A stretch of 64,000 nucleotides of DNA from Aliidiomarina sp. (GCF_022565475.1 NZ_JAIUMR010000011.1:39953-103952); one strand, 5' to 3'. Numbered from the stretch's first letter, positions 8,582 through 17,248 are shown. The notes: generated by a model from the sequence alone, not told the origin. Numbers and translations: made by a program.

Positions 8582-9580
8582 TCAAAGCACTTGCCAAGAG
8601 CCGCCTTTGCGCGGCCCGATGCGCTTGAGCTTCTTGTCTTGCTGTAATTTCGCTACAGCTCTTTCAACGGTACTAGTCGCAACACCGAGCTGCTGAGCAA
8701 CCCACGCGAGACTGTGTGTTGGGCTTTCTTGCAACAGCGATAATATCGCATCCGGCGTTTTTACCCGCATTTCTACCCGCGTTTCTACCCGCATTTCGGG
8801 TGCTAATTCCCGCACTGTCGTATCCGCGTCGATCGCATTTTCCAGCGCAGTTGCTATTGCTGCCAGCATATACTCAATAAATTGCGTGCAGTCGCTCTTC
8901 TGATCGGCATCGCGCAAGGCTTGGTAATATTCCGTTTGGGAGTCTTTAATAACCGATTCAACGGGGAGGTACGCAAACAGCGGCTGCCATTTACTTAGAA
9001 TCAAGGTTTGCCATAACCTGCCCAAACGACCATTACCATCTGCAAATGGATGAATAAATTCAAATTCGTAGTGAAATGCTGCAGAAGCCACAAGCGGATG
9101 CACTTTGGTTGTCGCAAGCCAATCGACGAGCTGGTTCATCAAGCGTGGAACTTGATTCGCGGGCGGTGCCATATGCACAAGCTGGTCACCTCGATAGATA
9201 CCGGCTCCACCACAGCGCCAGCGACCTGCTTCAGCAAGTAAACCTTGCATCATTAGCTGATGTGCTGCGCACAGGTCTTGAAGACTCTGCGGTTGCCAGT
9301 TCAGTAATGCTTCGTAAGCCTGAAAAGCATTCAAGACCTCCTGAATCTCGCGCGGTGGACCGAGTACACGCTTGCCTTCTAACACAGCTGTCACCTGCTC
9401 AAGACTCAAGGTATTTTGCTCAACCGCCAGCGAGGCTTGAATGGTCTTGATCCGGTTCTCTCGTCTTAAACTTGGTTGTTGACGTTGCTCTTTCACCACC
9501 CAAGAACCAACTAATATCGAAATATTCGCCACATGGTTCAGAATCGCCGTGTTGAGCTTAAAGGGTGGTGAATAAGCCAA
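8582..9580 (-). CDS. Fic-domain protein AMPylator with C-terminal winged helix
   Basis: Contains the complete Fic motif HPFADGNGRLGR (His177 in this numbering), the N-terminal Fic_N-type region with SPPFKL, and a C-terminal helix-turn-helix (about 275-332, HSLAWVAQQLGVATSTVERA). The stretch SLAVEQ near residues 50-55 occupies the place of the autoinhibitory helix motif (S/T)xxxE(G/N), keeping the Glu but with Gln instead of Gly/Asn. The frame opens with TTG at 9604, but a clear AAGGAG lies inside it, 7 nt before the TTG at 9580, so I prefer that start (332 aa). The gene follows crbR by 27 bp on the same strand and converges on selO with a 9-bp gap. Fic enzymes usually transfer AMP to hydroxyl groups of proteins; the target is unknown. 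Confidence 0.88.
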   Translation of the reverse strand: MAYSPPFKLNTAILNHVANISILVGSWVVKEQRQQPSLRRENRIKTIQASLAVEQNTLSLEQVTAVLEGKRVLGPPREIQEVLNAFQAYEALLNWQPQSLQDLCAAHQLMMQGLLAEAGRWRCGGAGIYRGDQLVHMAPPANQVPRLMNQLVDWLATTKVHPLVASAAFHYEFEFIHPFADGNGRLGRLWQTLILSKWQPLFAYLPVESVIKDSQTEYYQALRDADQKSDCTQFIEYMLAAIATALENAIDADTTVRELAPEMRVETRVEMRVKTPDAILSLLQESPTHSLAWVAQQLGVATSTVERAVAKLQQDKKLKRIGPRKGGSWQVL

Positions 9581-9607
9581 ACTCAAACTCCTTAGCCGTC
9601 CCAATGA

Positions 9608-10267
9608 TTAACGATCACCTTCACTTTCAGGCGGTGAAAGCTGTAGGCGTTCGGCTAACAGTACCGCTTGAGTGCGGCTGTAGACATCAAGCTTACGGAA
9701 AATAGCCGTCATGTGAGCCTTCACCGTCGCTTCGGTAATGCCCAGTTGATAGGCAATTTGCTTGTTCAGTAAGCCTTCGTGTACGTAATACAACACCCGA
9801 TATTGTTGCGGGGTTAAGTCGGCCACTTTCTCGGCGAGCTCTTTGTCCTCTTGGCTGACATCAACGATTTGCTCAGCCATGCCCTCTGGCAACCATTCAT
9901 CGCCATCAAGAATTGCAGCAATTGCATTGGCAATGTCGGCCGACGACAATGATTTTGGAATAAAACCGAGCGCACCGAAACCCATACAGCGGGAAATCAC
10001 CTGCAAGTCTTCCGACCCAGAAATGACCGCCACCGGTAACAACGGATAGTCGTTGCGAATGCGGATTAAACCATATAAATCACCCGCACCGGGCATGTGT
10101 AAGTCGAGCAACAACAAATCAATGTCGTCGTCTTGGCTTAACGCGTCGAGGGTAGAGTCGAGGGTATCGGCCTCGCGAATATCGAGGTCGGCAAAATGAT
10201 TCGCGAGAGCCCCCTGCAGGGCCTCGCGAAATAACGGATGATCATCAGCAATTAGTAATCGGGTCAT
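9608..10267 (-). CDS. crbR: CrbR-like LuxR/NarL-family response regulator
   Basis: The 219-residue protein has a receiver domain (1-120) starting MTRLLIADDHPLFREAL, phospho-acceptor Asp55 in LLLLDLHMPG and Lys105 in FIPKS, followed by a LuxR-type DNA-binding domain (151-208) with NKQIAYQLGITEATVKAHM. It is encoded 40 bp downstream of acs on the same strand. In Vibrio cholerae the regulator of acs, CrbR, has this architecture, and its partner kinase is the SLC5-fused CrbS, a homologue of which is encoded at 3484-7014. I infer that this protein is the partner and activates acs, the symporter operon and perhaps the porin. A small hairpin precedes its start. Confidence 0.85.
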   Translation of the reverse strand: MTRLLIADDHPLFREALQGALANHFADLDIREADTLDSTLDALSQDDDIDLLLLDLHMPGAGDLYGLIRIRNDYPLLPVAVISGSEDLQVISRCMGFGALGFIPKSLSSADIANAIAAILDGDEWLPEGMAEQIVDVSQEDKELAEKVADLTPQQYRVLYYVHEGLLNKQIAYQLGITEATVKAHMTAIFRKLDVYSRTQAVLLAERLQLSPPESEGDR

Positions 10268-10279
10268 AGCACTTTTTGT

Positions 10280-10302
10280 GGAAGCGCTACCTGGTCGCTT
10301 CC
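10280..10302 (-). other. Hairpin in the acs-crbR intergenic gap
   Basis: GGAAGCG and CGCTTCC form a perfect 7-bp stem with a 9-nt loop just before the crbR start at 10267. There is no U-run after it on the minus strand, so it is not a standard terminator. It may stabilise the acs 3' end or lower crbR expression relative to acs. Confidence 0.45.
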
Positions 10303-10307
10303 TATCC

Positions 10308-12251
10308 TTAGCGGTTTAATCGATTCTCAATTAACGAATCTACCACACTCGGATCGGCGAGCGTAGAGGTATCACCCAAATTACTGTACTCATTGCTGGC
10401 AATTTTCCGCAGAATACGACGCATGATTTTACCCGAGCGAGTTTTCGGTAGGCCTGGCGCCCACTGAATATGGTCTGGCGTCGCAATCGGACTCAGCTCT
10501 TTACGGACCCACTGCACTAAGGTTTTGCGCAGATCGTCATTGGCTTCAACGCCATCAACCACAGTCACATACACATAAATACCTTGGCCTTTGAGATCAT
10601 GCGGGTAACCGACCACAGCGGCTTCGGCAACGGCTTCATGGGCAACCAATGCGCTTTCAATTTCAGCGGTACCTAAGCGGTGTCCTGAGACGTTGAGTAC
10701 ATCGTCGACTCGACCGGTAATCCAGAAATGACCGTCGTCGTCGACACGTGCGCCGTCACCGGTGAAATAAACGTTTTTGTAGGTGCTGAAGTACGTCTGC
10801 TCAAAGCGCTCATGGTCGTTCCACAAGGTGCGTGCCTGACCTGGCCACGAGTCTTCGATAATCAAATTACCTTCTGTCGCGCCAGCAAGCTTTTTGCCTT
10901 CATTGTCGACTAACGCTGGTTTCACACCGAAGAACGGCAACATCGCCGAGCCTGGCTTCATATCAGTAGCTGCTGGGAACGGCGCAATCAAAATGCCGCC
11001 GGTCTCGGTCTGCCACCAAGTGTCGACAATCGGGCACTTGCTGTTACCGATAACCTTGTAATACCACTCCCACGCTTCTGGGTTAATTGGTTCACCCACC
11101 GAGCCCATAATCCGCAGCGAGTCACGTTTACTGCCCTTAGCTGCAGCATCGCCTTTGGCCATTAAGGCACGAATCGCTGTCGGTGCGGTATACAGAATAT
11201 TAACTTGATGCTTGTCGACCACCTTACCAATGCGCGACACGTCCGGATACGTTGGCACGCCTTCAAACATCAGCGTGGTCGTACCGTTGGCGAGCGGGCC
11301 GTAAACAATATAACTGTGACCGGTAATCCAGCCCACATCGGCCGCACACCAGTAGACGTCGTCTTCTTTAATATCGAAAACATATTCGTGCGTCATTGAC
11401 GCATACACCATGTAGCCACCCGTGGTATGTACAACGCCTTTCGGCTTGCCGGTTGAGCCAGAGGTATAGAGAATAAACAGCGGATCTTCGGCTTGCATCA
11501 CTTCCGGTGGACAGTCGGCGTCACAATCACCAATGAGTTCCTGCCACCAAACGTCGCGGCCCTCTTGCATGTCAAAATCAACGTCGGTGTGTTTCAGAAC
11601 CACCACGTGTTCAATGGTTGGGCAGGCGTCACCACTTAAGGCTTCGTCGACGTTTGGCTTCAACGCGACGCCTTTACCGCCACGACGGCCTTCGTTCGAA
11701 GTGATAATCACTTTCGCACCACAGTCATTCACTCGGTCGGCAATCGCATGCGGCGAGAACCCAGCAAAAATCACCGAATGTACCGCGCCTAACCGGGCGC
11801 AAGCCAGCATGGCATAGGCGGCTTCTGGCACCATCGGCATATAAATCGCAACGCGGTCGCCCTTCTTCACACCGAGTTTCTTTAGACCGTTGGCAAAACG
11901 AGCCACTTCTTCATGGAGTTCACGGAACGTAATGTGCTTTTGCACATCAACTTCGTCACCTTCCCAAATGATCGCGGTCTTGTCGCCGCGCTCACTCAAG
12001 TGACGATCAACACAGTTGTAGCAAGCGTTAAGGGTGCCGTCGGCATACCACTGAATGTCGAGTTCACCAGACGCAAAGTTAGTCTTCTTAACTTGGCTAT
12101 ACGGGCTGAACCAGCTAATACGCTTACCTTCTTCTGCCCAAAACGCTTCTGGGTCAGCAATCGACTGCTGATACTTCTCCGCATAGGTTTGCGGATTCAG
12201 CCGTGCAGACGCTTTCACTGCTTCAGGCATTGGATAACTCAGTGCTGACAT
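10308..12251 (-). CDS. acs: Acetyl-CoA synthetase (AMP-forming)
   Basis: The 647-residue enzyme activates acetate with ATP and CoA through an acetyl-AMP intermediate, in the cytoplasm. All ANL-superfamily motifs are present: [26 protein letters not shown], the hinge region [19 protein letters not shown], and the C-terminal [10 protein letters not shown] with Lys608, the lysine acetylated by Pat-type enzymes and released by CobB-type deacetylases in other bacteria. Length matches the E. coli enzyme (652). The start is preceded by AGGAGG. It heads an apparent operon acs-crbR-fic, and the divergent 186-bp spacer to the porin gene contains the candidate CrbR dyad 55 bp upstream of the start. Confidence 0.97.
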   Translation of the reverse strand: MSALSYPMPEAVKASARLNPQTYAEKYQQSIADPEAFWAEEGKRISWFSPYSQVKKTNFASGELDIQWYADGTLNACYNCVDRHLSERGDKTAIIWEGDEVDVQKHITFRELHEEVARFANGLKKLGVKKGDRVAIYMPMVPEAAYAMLACARLGAVHSVIFAGFSPHAIADRVNDCGAKVIITSNEGRRGGKGVALKPNVDEALSGDACPTIEHVVVLKHTDVDFDMQEGRDVWWQELIGDCDADCPPEVMQAEDPLFILYTSGSTGKPKGVVHTTGGYMVYASMTHEYVFDIKEDDVYWCAADVGWITGHSYIVYGPLANGTTTLMFEGVPTYPDVSRIGKVVDKHQVNILYTAPTAIRALMAKGDAAAKGSKRDSLRIMGSVGEPINPEAWEWYYKVIGNSKCPIVDTWWQTETGGILIAPFPAATDMKPGSAMLPFFGVKPALVDNEGKKLAGATEGNLIIEDSWPGQARTLWNDHERFEQTYFSTYKNVYFTGDGARVDDDGHFWITGRVDDVLNVSGHRLGTAEIESALVAHEAVAEAAVVGYPHDLKGQGIYVYVTVVDGVEANDDLRKTLVQWVRKELSPIATPDHIQWAPGLPKTRSGKIMRRILRKIASNEYSNLGDTSTLADPSVVDSLIENRLNR

Positions 12252-12305
12252 ATTTCATTCCTCCTAAATTCTATAGCCTCATTTGTACTGATTTCGCTGG
12301 CTGAA

Positions 12306-12325
12306 ACCTATTAGACCATAGTCTA
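12306..12325 (+). promoter_or_regulatory. Candidate CrbR operator between acs and the porin gene
   Basis: Reads ACCTATTAGAC CATA GTCTA: a TAGAC-N4-GTCTA dyad inside a longer 11-bp match to the site at 1774-1784 upstream of the DUF4212-symporter operon. It lies 55 bp upstream of acs and about 112 bp upstream of the divergent porin, so one site could serve both. No other convincing shared motif was seen in this spacer. Confidence 0.45.
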
Positions 12326-12437
12326 GATTGACCCATTGCGCATCTTCCCGAATGCTTAAAAGCACGCACAAACCTGCAGTAGCTGTGCACTCAAGGCATG
12401 CCAACAATGCCATAAAAGACAACATGAGGAAGCTTAC

Positions 12438-13598
12438 ATGCAACGTTTACAAACCGCGATGACGGCCACTGCTGTTGCTGCTGCGTTAACCGCAGGCGGC
12501 CTAATCAGCATGGCTAGCGCCAAGGCAGAAACCGAATTTAGCTATGGCGGCTACATCAAACTCGACGCCATGGTTACCCGCACCGACAGTGGCTCGTTGC
12601 CGTCAGGCAGTATTGGCCGGGACTTTTACATTCCTGGCTTAACCCCAATTGGCGGCGATAGCAATACATACACGGATTTTCATGCGCGCGAAACTCGGTT
12701 CTTCTTCCGTGCCAACCAAACCTTGGAAAATGGTGAGACCATTTCTGGTTATGTCGAGTTCGATTTCCTCGGCACACCGGGCGGCGATAAGCGCGTCACC
12801 AACTCCTACTCGCCGCGCGTCCGCCACGCCTATATTCAATACCGTAATTGGCTCGCCGGCCAGTTTTGGAGCAACTTCCAGGATACGGCAATTATTCCTG
12901 AATCGGTTGACTTTATTGGTTCACCAGACGGCATTGTGTTTAACCGTCAGCCACAGATTCGTTACAGCAACAACGGTTTTTCCGTGTCTGTCGAGCAACC
13001 AGAAACGACGGTGACGCCAAACCTCGGCGGCACAGCACGTATCACCACGGGTGACACCGCGATGCCGGATCTCACCGCCCGCTACCAGCAACAGGTGGAC
13101 AACATTCACTACAGTATTGCCGGTATTTTCCGTCGTTTAGAGTATCGCCAGAACGGCGTCGATGCGACTGAAACCGGTTGGGGTGTAAATTTAACCACCA
13201 AAATCAACTTCGGCCCGCACGATTTGCGCGCTGGTATCGTTCATGGTGAAGGGATCGGCCGTTATGTCGGCGTCAACTCCGTCAACGACGCTGTGGTCGA
13301 TCAGGCGCTGAACTTAGATGCACTTGGCTATACCGGCTTTTCATTGGCCTATCGCCATGTCTGGAATGCCCAATATCGAAGCAACTTGATTTTCACCCGC
13401 GGCAAATTCGAAGACAAACGCGAATTGACCGGATTGAATGCCAACGATCACACCCAGCGTATCGCTGCGAACTTGATGTATCAAGCCAACGAGCGCATGG
13501 TCGTCGGTTTCGAATATAGCCGCGCAACCCGTGAATTACTCTCTGGCGACGATGGCAATCTCGATCGTGTGCAAGTAAGCGTACAGTACGCGTTTTAA
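12438..13598 (+). CDS. DcaP-like outer membrane porin
   Basis: The 386-residue product starts with a clear Sec signal peptide (about 1-30, cleavage after ...SMASAKA) and continues ETEFSYGGYIKLDAMV, the N-terminal strand signature of DcaP-type trimeric porins, which take up dicarboxylates and related anions. The rest alternates aromatic and polar residues as expected for a beta barrel, and the protein ends QYAF with the terminal Phe required for BAM recognition. It is divergent from acs with a shared control region, so a role in uptake of acetate or other carboxylates across the outer membrane is plausible but not proven. GAGGAAGC precedes the ATG. Confidence 0.85.
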   Translation: MQRLQTAMTATAVAAALTAGGLISMASAKAETEFSYGGYIKLDAMVTRTDSGSLPSGSIGRDFYIPGLTPIGGDSNTYTDFHARETRFFFRANQTLENGETISGYVEFDFLGTPGGDKRVTNSYSPRVRHAYIQYRNWLAGQFWSNFQDTAIIPESVDFIGSPDGIVFNRQPQIRYSNNGFSVSVEQPETTVTPNLGGTARITTGDTAMPDLTARYQQQVDNIHYSIAGIFRRLEYRQNGVDATETGWGVNLTTKINFGPHDLRAGIVHGEGIGRYVGVNSVNDAVVDQALNLDALGYTGFSLAYRHVWNAQYRSNLIFTRGKFEDKRELTGLNANDHTQRIAANLMYQANERMVVGFEYSRATRELLSGDDGNLDRVQVSVQYAF

Positions 13599-13717
13599 GC
13601 CATTCATCGCAAATTCCAGTCGGTCGTTGTGAAATACAGCGGCTGAGCTGCCCCCCCAAGGAAAATTTGTTACACTCCGGCGTTCAGTTTGCAGTTAATG
13701 AGCGTCGGAGTTTTTTT

Positions 13718-14320
13718 ATGTCTGAGATAAAGTCACCCGATAACGACGACGAAATCGCGCTGTTTCAAGAGCTCATGCAAGACGTTAAGCCGCTGACTAA
13801 GCCCGATACCGTTGCGCTTGAACGCAGCTGCCTGACCACCGAGCAACAAGCCGCTCGGCGCGAAGCAGCCATGGCAGCTGCAGAAGCAGAAGAAGCTGCC
13901 GCGCTAAGTGAACAAGTGCGTGACTGGGTTGAACCCAATGACCCCATCGAGTGGCGACTTAATGGCATCCAAGACGGCGTGTTTCGTCAGCTCAAGCGTG
14001 GCCACTACGAACCGCAAGCGACCTTGAACATGCACAATATGCGCGTCAGCGAAGCACGGATCGAAATCAGTCGCTTTATCAAAGAATGCTACCGAACTGG
14101 TGTTCGCACCGCGCTGATCATTCACGGCATCGGCTTGAAAAGCCAGCCTCGCCCGGGCTTATTGAAAAGCTTAGTCAATCAGTGGCTACCAGATATTGAG
14201 AATGTCATGGCATTCCATAGCGCCCAAAAATTTCACGGTGGCATGGGCGCAACCTATGTCATGATTCGGAAAAATCAAAGTGTTAAACTTGCGACCAAAG
14301 AACAAAATCGGAAACGATAG
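13718..14320 (+). CDS. smrA: SmrA-like Smr-domain protein (putative endonuclease)
   Basis: A 200-residue protein with an N-terminal helical segment (ALFQELMQDVKPL) and a C-terminal Smr domain (about 115-195) containing LNMHNMRVSEA, IIHGIGLKS and HGGMGATYVMIRK, which correspond to the LDLHG, HGxG and GGxGAxYV signatures of small MutS-related proteins. The first motif is degenerate (LNMHN instead of LDLHG), which may affect nuclease activity. Size and the N-terminal region match E. coli YdaL (SmrA), reported to nick DNA. The ATG at 13718 follows CGGAG; the open frame begins earlier but without a ribosome binding site. The alkaline phosphatase gene starts 46 bp downstream. Confidence 0.82.
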   Translation: MSEIKSPDNDDEIALFQELMQDVKPLTKPDTVALERSCLTTEQQAARREAAMAAAEAEEAAALSEQVRDWVEPNDPIEWRLNGIQDGVFRQLKRGHYEPQATLNMHNMRVSEARIEISRFIKECYRTGVRTALIIHGIGLKSQPRPGLLKSLVNQWLPDIENVMAFHSAQKFHGGMGATYVMIRKNQSVKLATKEQNRKR

Positions 14321-14366
14321 ACCGCACTGTCGCGGACTATTCAGGTGGGCAATACAGGAATTAACT

Positions 14367-15731
14367 ATGCGTATTTGGCAAAAAATCACTCATCTTTCAC
14401 TCGTTGCTGTTGTCGCAACGTCCCTCTTCGCTTGGGCTCCAAACGCTCACGCGGATGACAGTACTTCAGTGCAACCACAACGAATTATCCTTGTCATTGC
14501 AGACGGCATGGGCTTCCCTTACTTAACTGCATACCGGTACTTCAAAGACGGACGCAATTTCACCCATGCCAGTGACATTTCACCAACCATTTTCGATAAC
14601 TACTTGGTTGGCGCCGCAAGCACCTACCCTGCGGACGACACCTTAGTCACGGACTCTGCCGCGAGCGCCACAGCACTCGCCACCGGCATTAAAACATACA
14701 ATGGCGCCATTTCCGTCGATGCCGACGGTAATCCGCTGAAGACCATGATGCAAATTGGCCGTGAAAACGGTTGGTTGACTGGCGCAATCGCGACCACCCG
14801 AGTCACCCACGCAACGCCAGCTGCTTTCTATACTCACGTGCCGTCTCGCCGAATGGAAGATGAAATTGCCGACCAATACGCAACATTAGACGAGAACGGT
14901 CAACCCATCTTCGACCTGTTGCTCGGTAGCGGCCGTAAACACTTTGTTCGCACTGACGAAGACGGTACAGAAATTAACCATTTAACGACGCTCACCGATG
15001 CCGGTGTTCGCATCGTTGAAACTTACGAAGAGCTGCATGCGCAACAACGTCTGCCGGTACTTGGCCTGTTCTTCGACGATGCTTTCCCGTACGTGATTGA
15101 CGACGAAATGCGTTTAGAACAGCTATCGCGCCATGGTCTTCGCTTATTCGACAACACTGATCAGCCCTATGTGGTCATGATCGAAGCGTCAATGGTCGAC
15201 TGGTGTGGCCACGCCAATGACATTGCTTGTGCGATGCGTGAAATGGAAGAACTCGACCACTTGATGCAGTTTCTAGAAGCGTACGCCAACGAAAATCCGG
15301 GCACGCAAGTCCTACTCACAGCCGACCACTCAACGGGCGGCTTAACGCTCGGTGCTGACGGTAATTATCAATGGCGCGCCGCTGACGTCGCCCGCATTGG
15401 CCGCGGCTTGCGCACCATGGCTGAAGACTTAACCAGCATGCCGTTCATCGACTGGGAAGCTTATGTTGAGCAGTACCTGCCATTCCCACTTACAGTCGAC
15501 CAACAAAATGCACTACAAACAGTCGCGCAAGACAGCGGCTCGCGCCATCGTCAACGCATTCAAGACGTGCTCATTGACATTGTTCGCTACCACACCAGCA
15601 CCGGCTGGACCACGGGCGGTCACACCGGCGAAGATGTCCCAGTCATCGCTATCGGCCCTTGGAGCGACCGCTTCCGCGGCTTCCAAGACCAAACCGATAT
15701 CGCCGACATCATCATCAACTGGCTGCAATAA
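14367..15731 (+). CDS. Alkaline phosphatase (PhoA family), periplasmic
   Basis: The 454-residue precursor has a signal peptide (1-29, cleavage after NAHA) and the complete alkaline phosphatase active site: metal-binding IADGMG, nucleophile Ser in TDSAASATALATG, TRVTHATPAA, the second metal set MVDWCGHAND and LLTADHSTGG, and the final His in TGGHTGEDV. It hydrolyses phosphate monoesters in the periplasm. The start was set at ATG 14367 (CAGGA upstream); the longer frame back to 14280 overlaps smrA and lacks a signal peptide start. No Pho box was recognised. The gene is followed by a composite palindrome rather than a simple terminator. Confidence 0.93.
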   Translation: MRIWQKITHLSLVAVVATSLFAWAPNAHADDSTSVQPQRIILVIADGMGFPYLTAYRYFKDGRNFTHASDISPTIFDNYLVGAASTYPADDTLVTDSAASATALATGIKTYNGAISVDADGNPLKTMMQIGRENGWLTGAIATTRVTHATPAAFYTHVPSRRMEDEIADQYATLDENGQPIFDLLLGSGRKHFVRTDEDGTEINHLTTLTDAGVRIVETYEELHAQQRLPVLGLFFDDAFPYVIDDEMRLEQLSRHGLRLFDNTDQPYVVMIEASMVDWCGHANDIACAMREMEELDHLMQFLEAYANENPGTQVLLTADHSTGGLTLGADGNYQWRAADVARIGRGLRTMAEDLTSMPFIDWEAYVEQYLPFPLTVDQQNALQTVAQDSGSRHRQRIQDVLIDIVRYHTSTGWTTGGHTGEDVPVIAIGPWSDRFRGFQDQTDIADIIINWLQ

Positions 15732-15734
15732 CGA

Positions 15735-16077
15735 GCTTAGTGCCGCGAAGCCGCTTCCGCGCTGCATGCCTCGCGCGGTCAGAAAGCTGAGCTTTGTGCG
15801 TCGAAGCCGCTTCCGCGGTGCACGCCTAGGGGTGTCAGAGACGCCGTGAACCCATCCATGGGGGCTTGGATGCCGCATCCATGCGGCATACACTCTGCCA
15901 CCCCTAGGCGCACACCGCTAGCGCTGGCTTCGAGCATGATGCTTACTGTTCTGACCGCACCAACCGTGCTTCGCTTACGCTGGCTTCGTTGCATTGACTG
16001 TATATCTCTAACCGCACCAACCGTGCTTCGCTTGCGCTGGCTTCGCTGCACTGGCTGTATATCTCTGACCGCCCGCT
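15735..16077. repeat. Composite palindrome locus 1a: layered inverted arms with 57-bp units
   Basis: This fills the gap between the phosphatase and thioesterase genes. A conserved 62-nt core (15836-15897) is flanked by pairing arms: GCCTAGGGGTG at 15824-15834 against CACCCCTAGGC ending at 15909, then TCGAAGCC (15802) against GGCTTCGA (about 15926), so the main hairpin is about 15798-15937. Outside it, both sides repeat with a period of 56-57 bp: two units on the left (15745 and 15801) and two near-identical 57-bp units on the right (15954-16010, 16011-16067), inverted relative to the left. No coding potential is credible here. Confidence 0.85.
15836..15897 (-). repeat. Family 1 core, copy 1a (subtype A)
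   Basis: 62 nt bounded by CAGAG and CTCTG. It contains two small hairpins with 4-nt loops: CCCA-TCCA-TGGG and TGCCGCA-TCCA-TGCGGCA. It differs from copy 1d, 40 kb away, at one base and from copy 1b at one base. Minus orientation is assigned because the core as seen at 17014 is taken as plus. Confidence 0.9.
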
Positions 16078-16171
16078 CGCACACCCAAACAATTGACCAA
16101 TCTTGACTAGTAACTTGCTTCTCGCCTAGCTAGAATTAAACGCATGTTTAAATTTCTAGGTGAAAGCAAAA

Positions 16172-16975
16172 ATGAGTGACGTGGCGAAGTTTTCTGACGT
16201 TTTAGCGAGTATTGACCCTGATGCAGAGCAAGAATTTGTGTTGCCGCAAGGTTGGGCACAGGGGCGTGCATTCTTTGGTGGTTTTTCGGCAGCGATCGCG
16301 TTTCAACATGCAAAACTCGGCGTTGATCTTGAGCAACCGATTCGAGCACTAACCATTTCATTTGTCGGTCCGCTAGAACCTGGAACGGCCACTTTGCAAC
16401 GCACCATTTTGCGTAAAGGTAAAAGCGTCACCCAAGTCCGCGTGGAAATTGTGCAAAATGGCGGTGTGCAACTAAGTGGCTTATTCACGTTTGGCCGTTC
16501 ACGGCCCTCGCAAGTCCGCATCACGGACACCTTACCTGCTGAGGTACCCAATCGTGAACACGGCTTGCCTTTCCCGAAAACACCCATTCTTCCTGAATTT
16601 GCACATCACTTTGACTACAGCGTCACGGTCGGTGGTTTACCGTTTAGCAACACCCAGTCGCGTCAATTTGGAGGTTGGGTACGTTTCTGTAACGAAGACA
16701 CACCAATCGACGTCGGCCTCTTTCTTGGTCTCGTCGACGCTTGGCCACCTGCGGTATTGCCGATGCTGAATCAGCCGGCACCTGCTAGCTCATTAACGTG
16801 GACGATCGAGTTCCCAGAATTATTACCGACCCACAAAAAAGCCACCGACTGGTGGCAGTATGTTGCCTATATCGATTACGCCGCTGATGGTTACGGCCAC
16901 ACCCATTCCCACGTGTGGGACGATGACGGCAACCTCGTCGCCATCAGCCGCCAAACCATCACCGTATTCGCCTAG
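16172..16975 (+). CDS. TesB-like acyl-CoA thioesterase family protein (double hotdog)
   Basis: The 267-residue protein has the layout of the TesB-like / 4HBT_3 family: an N-terminal hotdog domain with GRAFFGGFSAAIAFQHA and LTISFVGPLEPG, and a C-terminal one with FGGWVRF, DAWPPAVLPML, SLTWTIEF and DYAADGYGHTHSHVWD. Such proteins hydrolyse acyl-CoA or act on related thioesters; the physiological substrate is not evident. I take ATG 16172 as start because AGGTGA lies 8-9 nt upstream; a GTG at 16160 would add four residues. It sits alone between two palindrome loci and converges on purL. Confidence 0.8.
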   Translation: MSDVAKFSDVLASIDPDAEQEFVLPQGWAQGRAFFGGFSAAIAFQHAKLGVDLEQPIRALTISFVGPLEPGTATLQRTILRKGKSVTQVRVEIVQNGGVQLSGLFTFGRSRPSQVRITDTLPAEVPNREHGLPFPKTPILPEFAHHFDYSVTVGGLPFSNTQSRQFGGWVRFCNEDTPIDVGLFLGLVDAWPPAVLPMLNQPAPASSLTWTIEFPELLPTHKKATDWWQYVAYIDYAADGYGHTHSHVWDDDGNLVAISRQTITVFA

Positions 16976-16977
16976 CT

Positions 16978-17111
16978 ACGAAGCCAGCGCAAGCGCTGTG
17001 CGATAGGCTGTGACAGAGTGTATGCCGCATGGATGCGGCATCCAAGCCCTCATGGATGGGTTCACGGCGTCTCTGACACAGTCTGTCGTGCGGCGCAAAA
17101 GCGGCTTCGAA
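16978..17111. repeat. Composite palindrome locus 1b (family 1 core 17014-17075, subtype A)
   Basis: The left arm starts CGAAGCCAGCGCAAGCG at 16979 and continues GATAGGCTGTG; its partner at 17077-17110 reads CACAGTCTGTC and ends AGCGGCTTCG. The arms enclose a 62-nt core from CAGAG at 17014 to CTCTG at 17075. The whole begins at the stop codon of the thioesterase gene and lies in the convergent gap with purL. Arm sequence has no close relation to the arms of the other loci apart from short CGAAGCC blocks. Confidence 0.88.
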
Positions 17112-17240
17112 GTTTGCGCGAGAGGGTTGGGCTGCGCGATGACAGAGTATATGAGGCATGGATGCCGAATATAAGCCCCCAGGGATGGGTTCACGGCGTC
17201 TCTGACATCGTGTAGCCCAACCCTCGGAAGCAAACTTCGA
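17106..17240. repeat. Composite palindrome locus 1c (family 1 core 17143-17204, subtype B)
   Basis: Directly abuts locus 1b in the same core orientation. The arms pair over about 34 bp with few mismatches: TTCGAAGTTTGC and GAGGGTTGGGCT on the left against AGCCCAACCCTC and GCAAACTTCGA on the right, ending 9 bp before the purL stop. The core is subtype B: the first hairpin is TATAT-GA-GGCA-TGGA-TGCC-GA-ATATA, where tandem G.A positions separate two paired blocks. It differs at one base from copy 1e, 39 kb away. Confidence 0.88.
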
Positions 17241-17248
17241 CGGCGACG

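Noticed and set aside
15779..16106. Overlapping open frames of 86-128 codons on both strands after the phosphatase gene
   Set aside because: They consist of the family 1 core and the 57-bp units; periodic peptides such as VRDIQPVQRSQRKRSTVGA come from the tandem DNA repeat.
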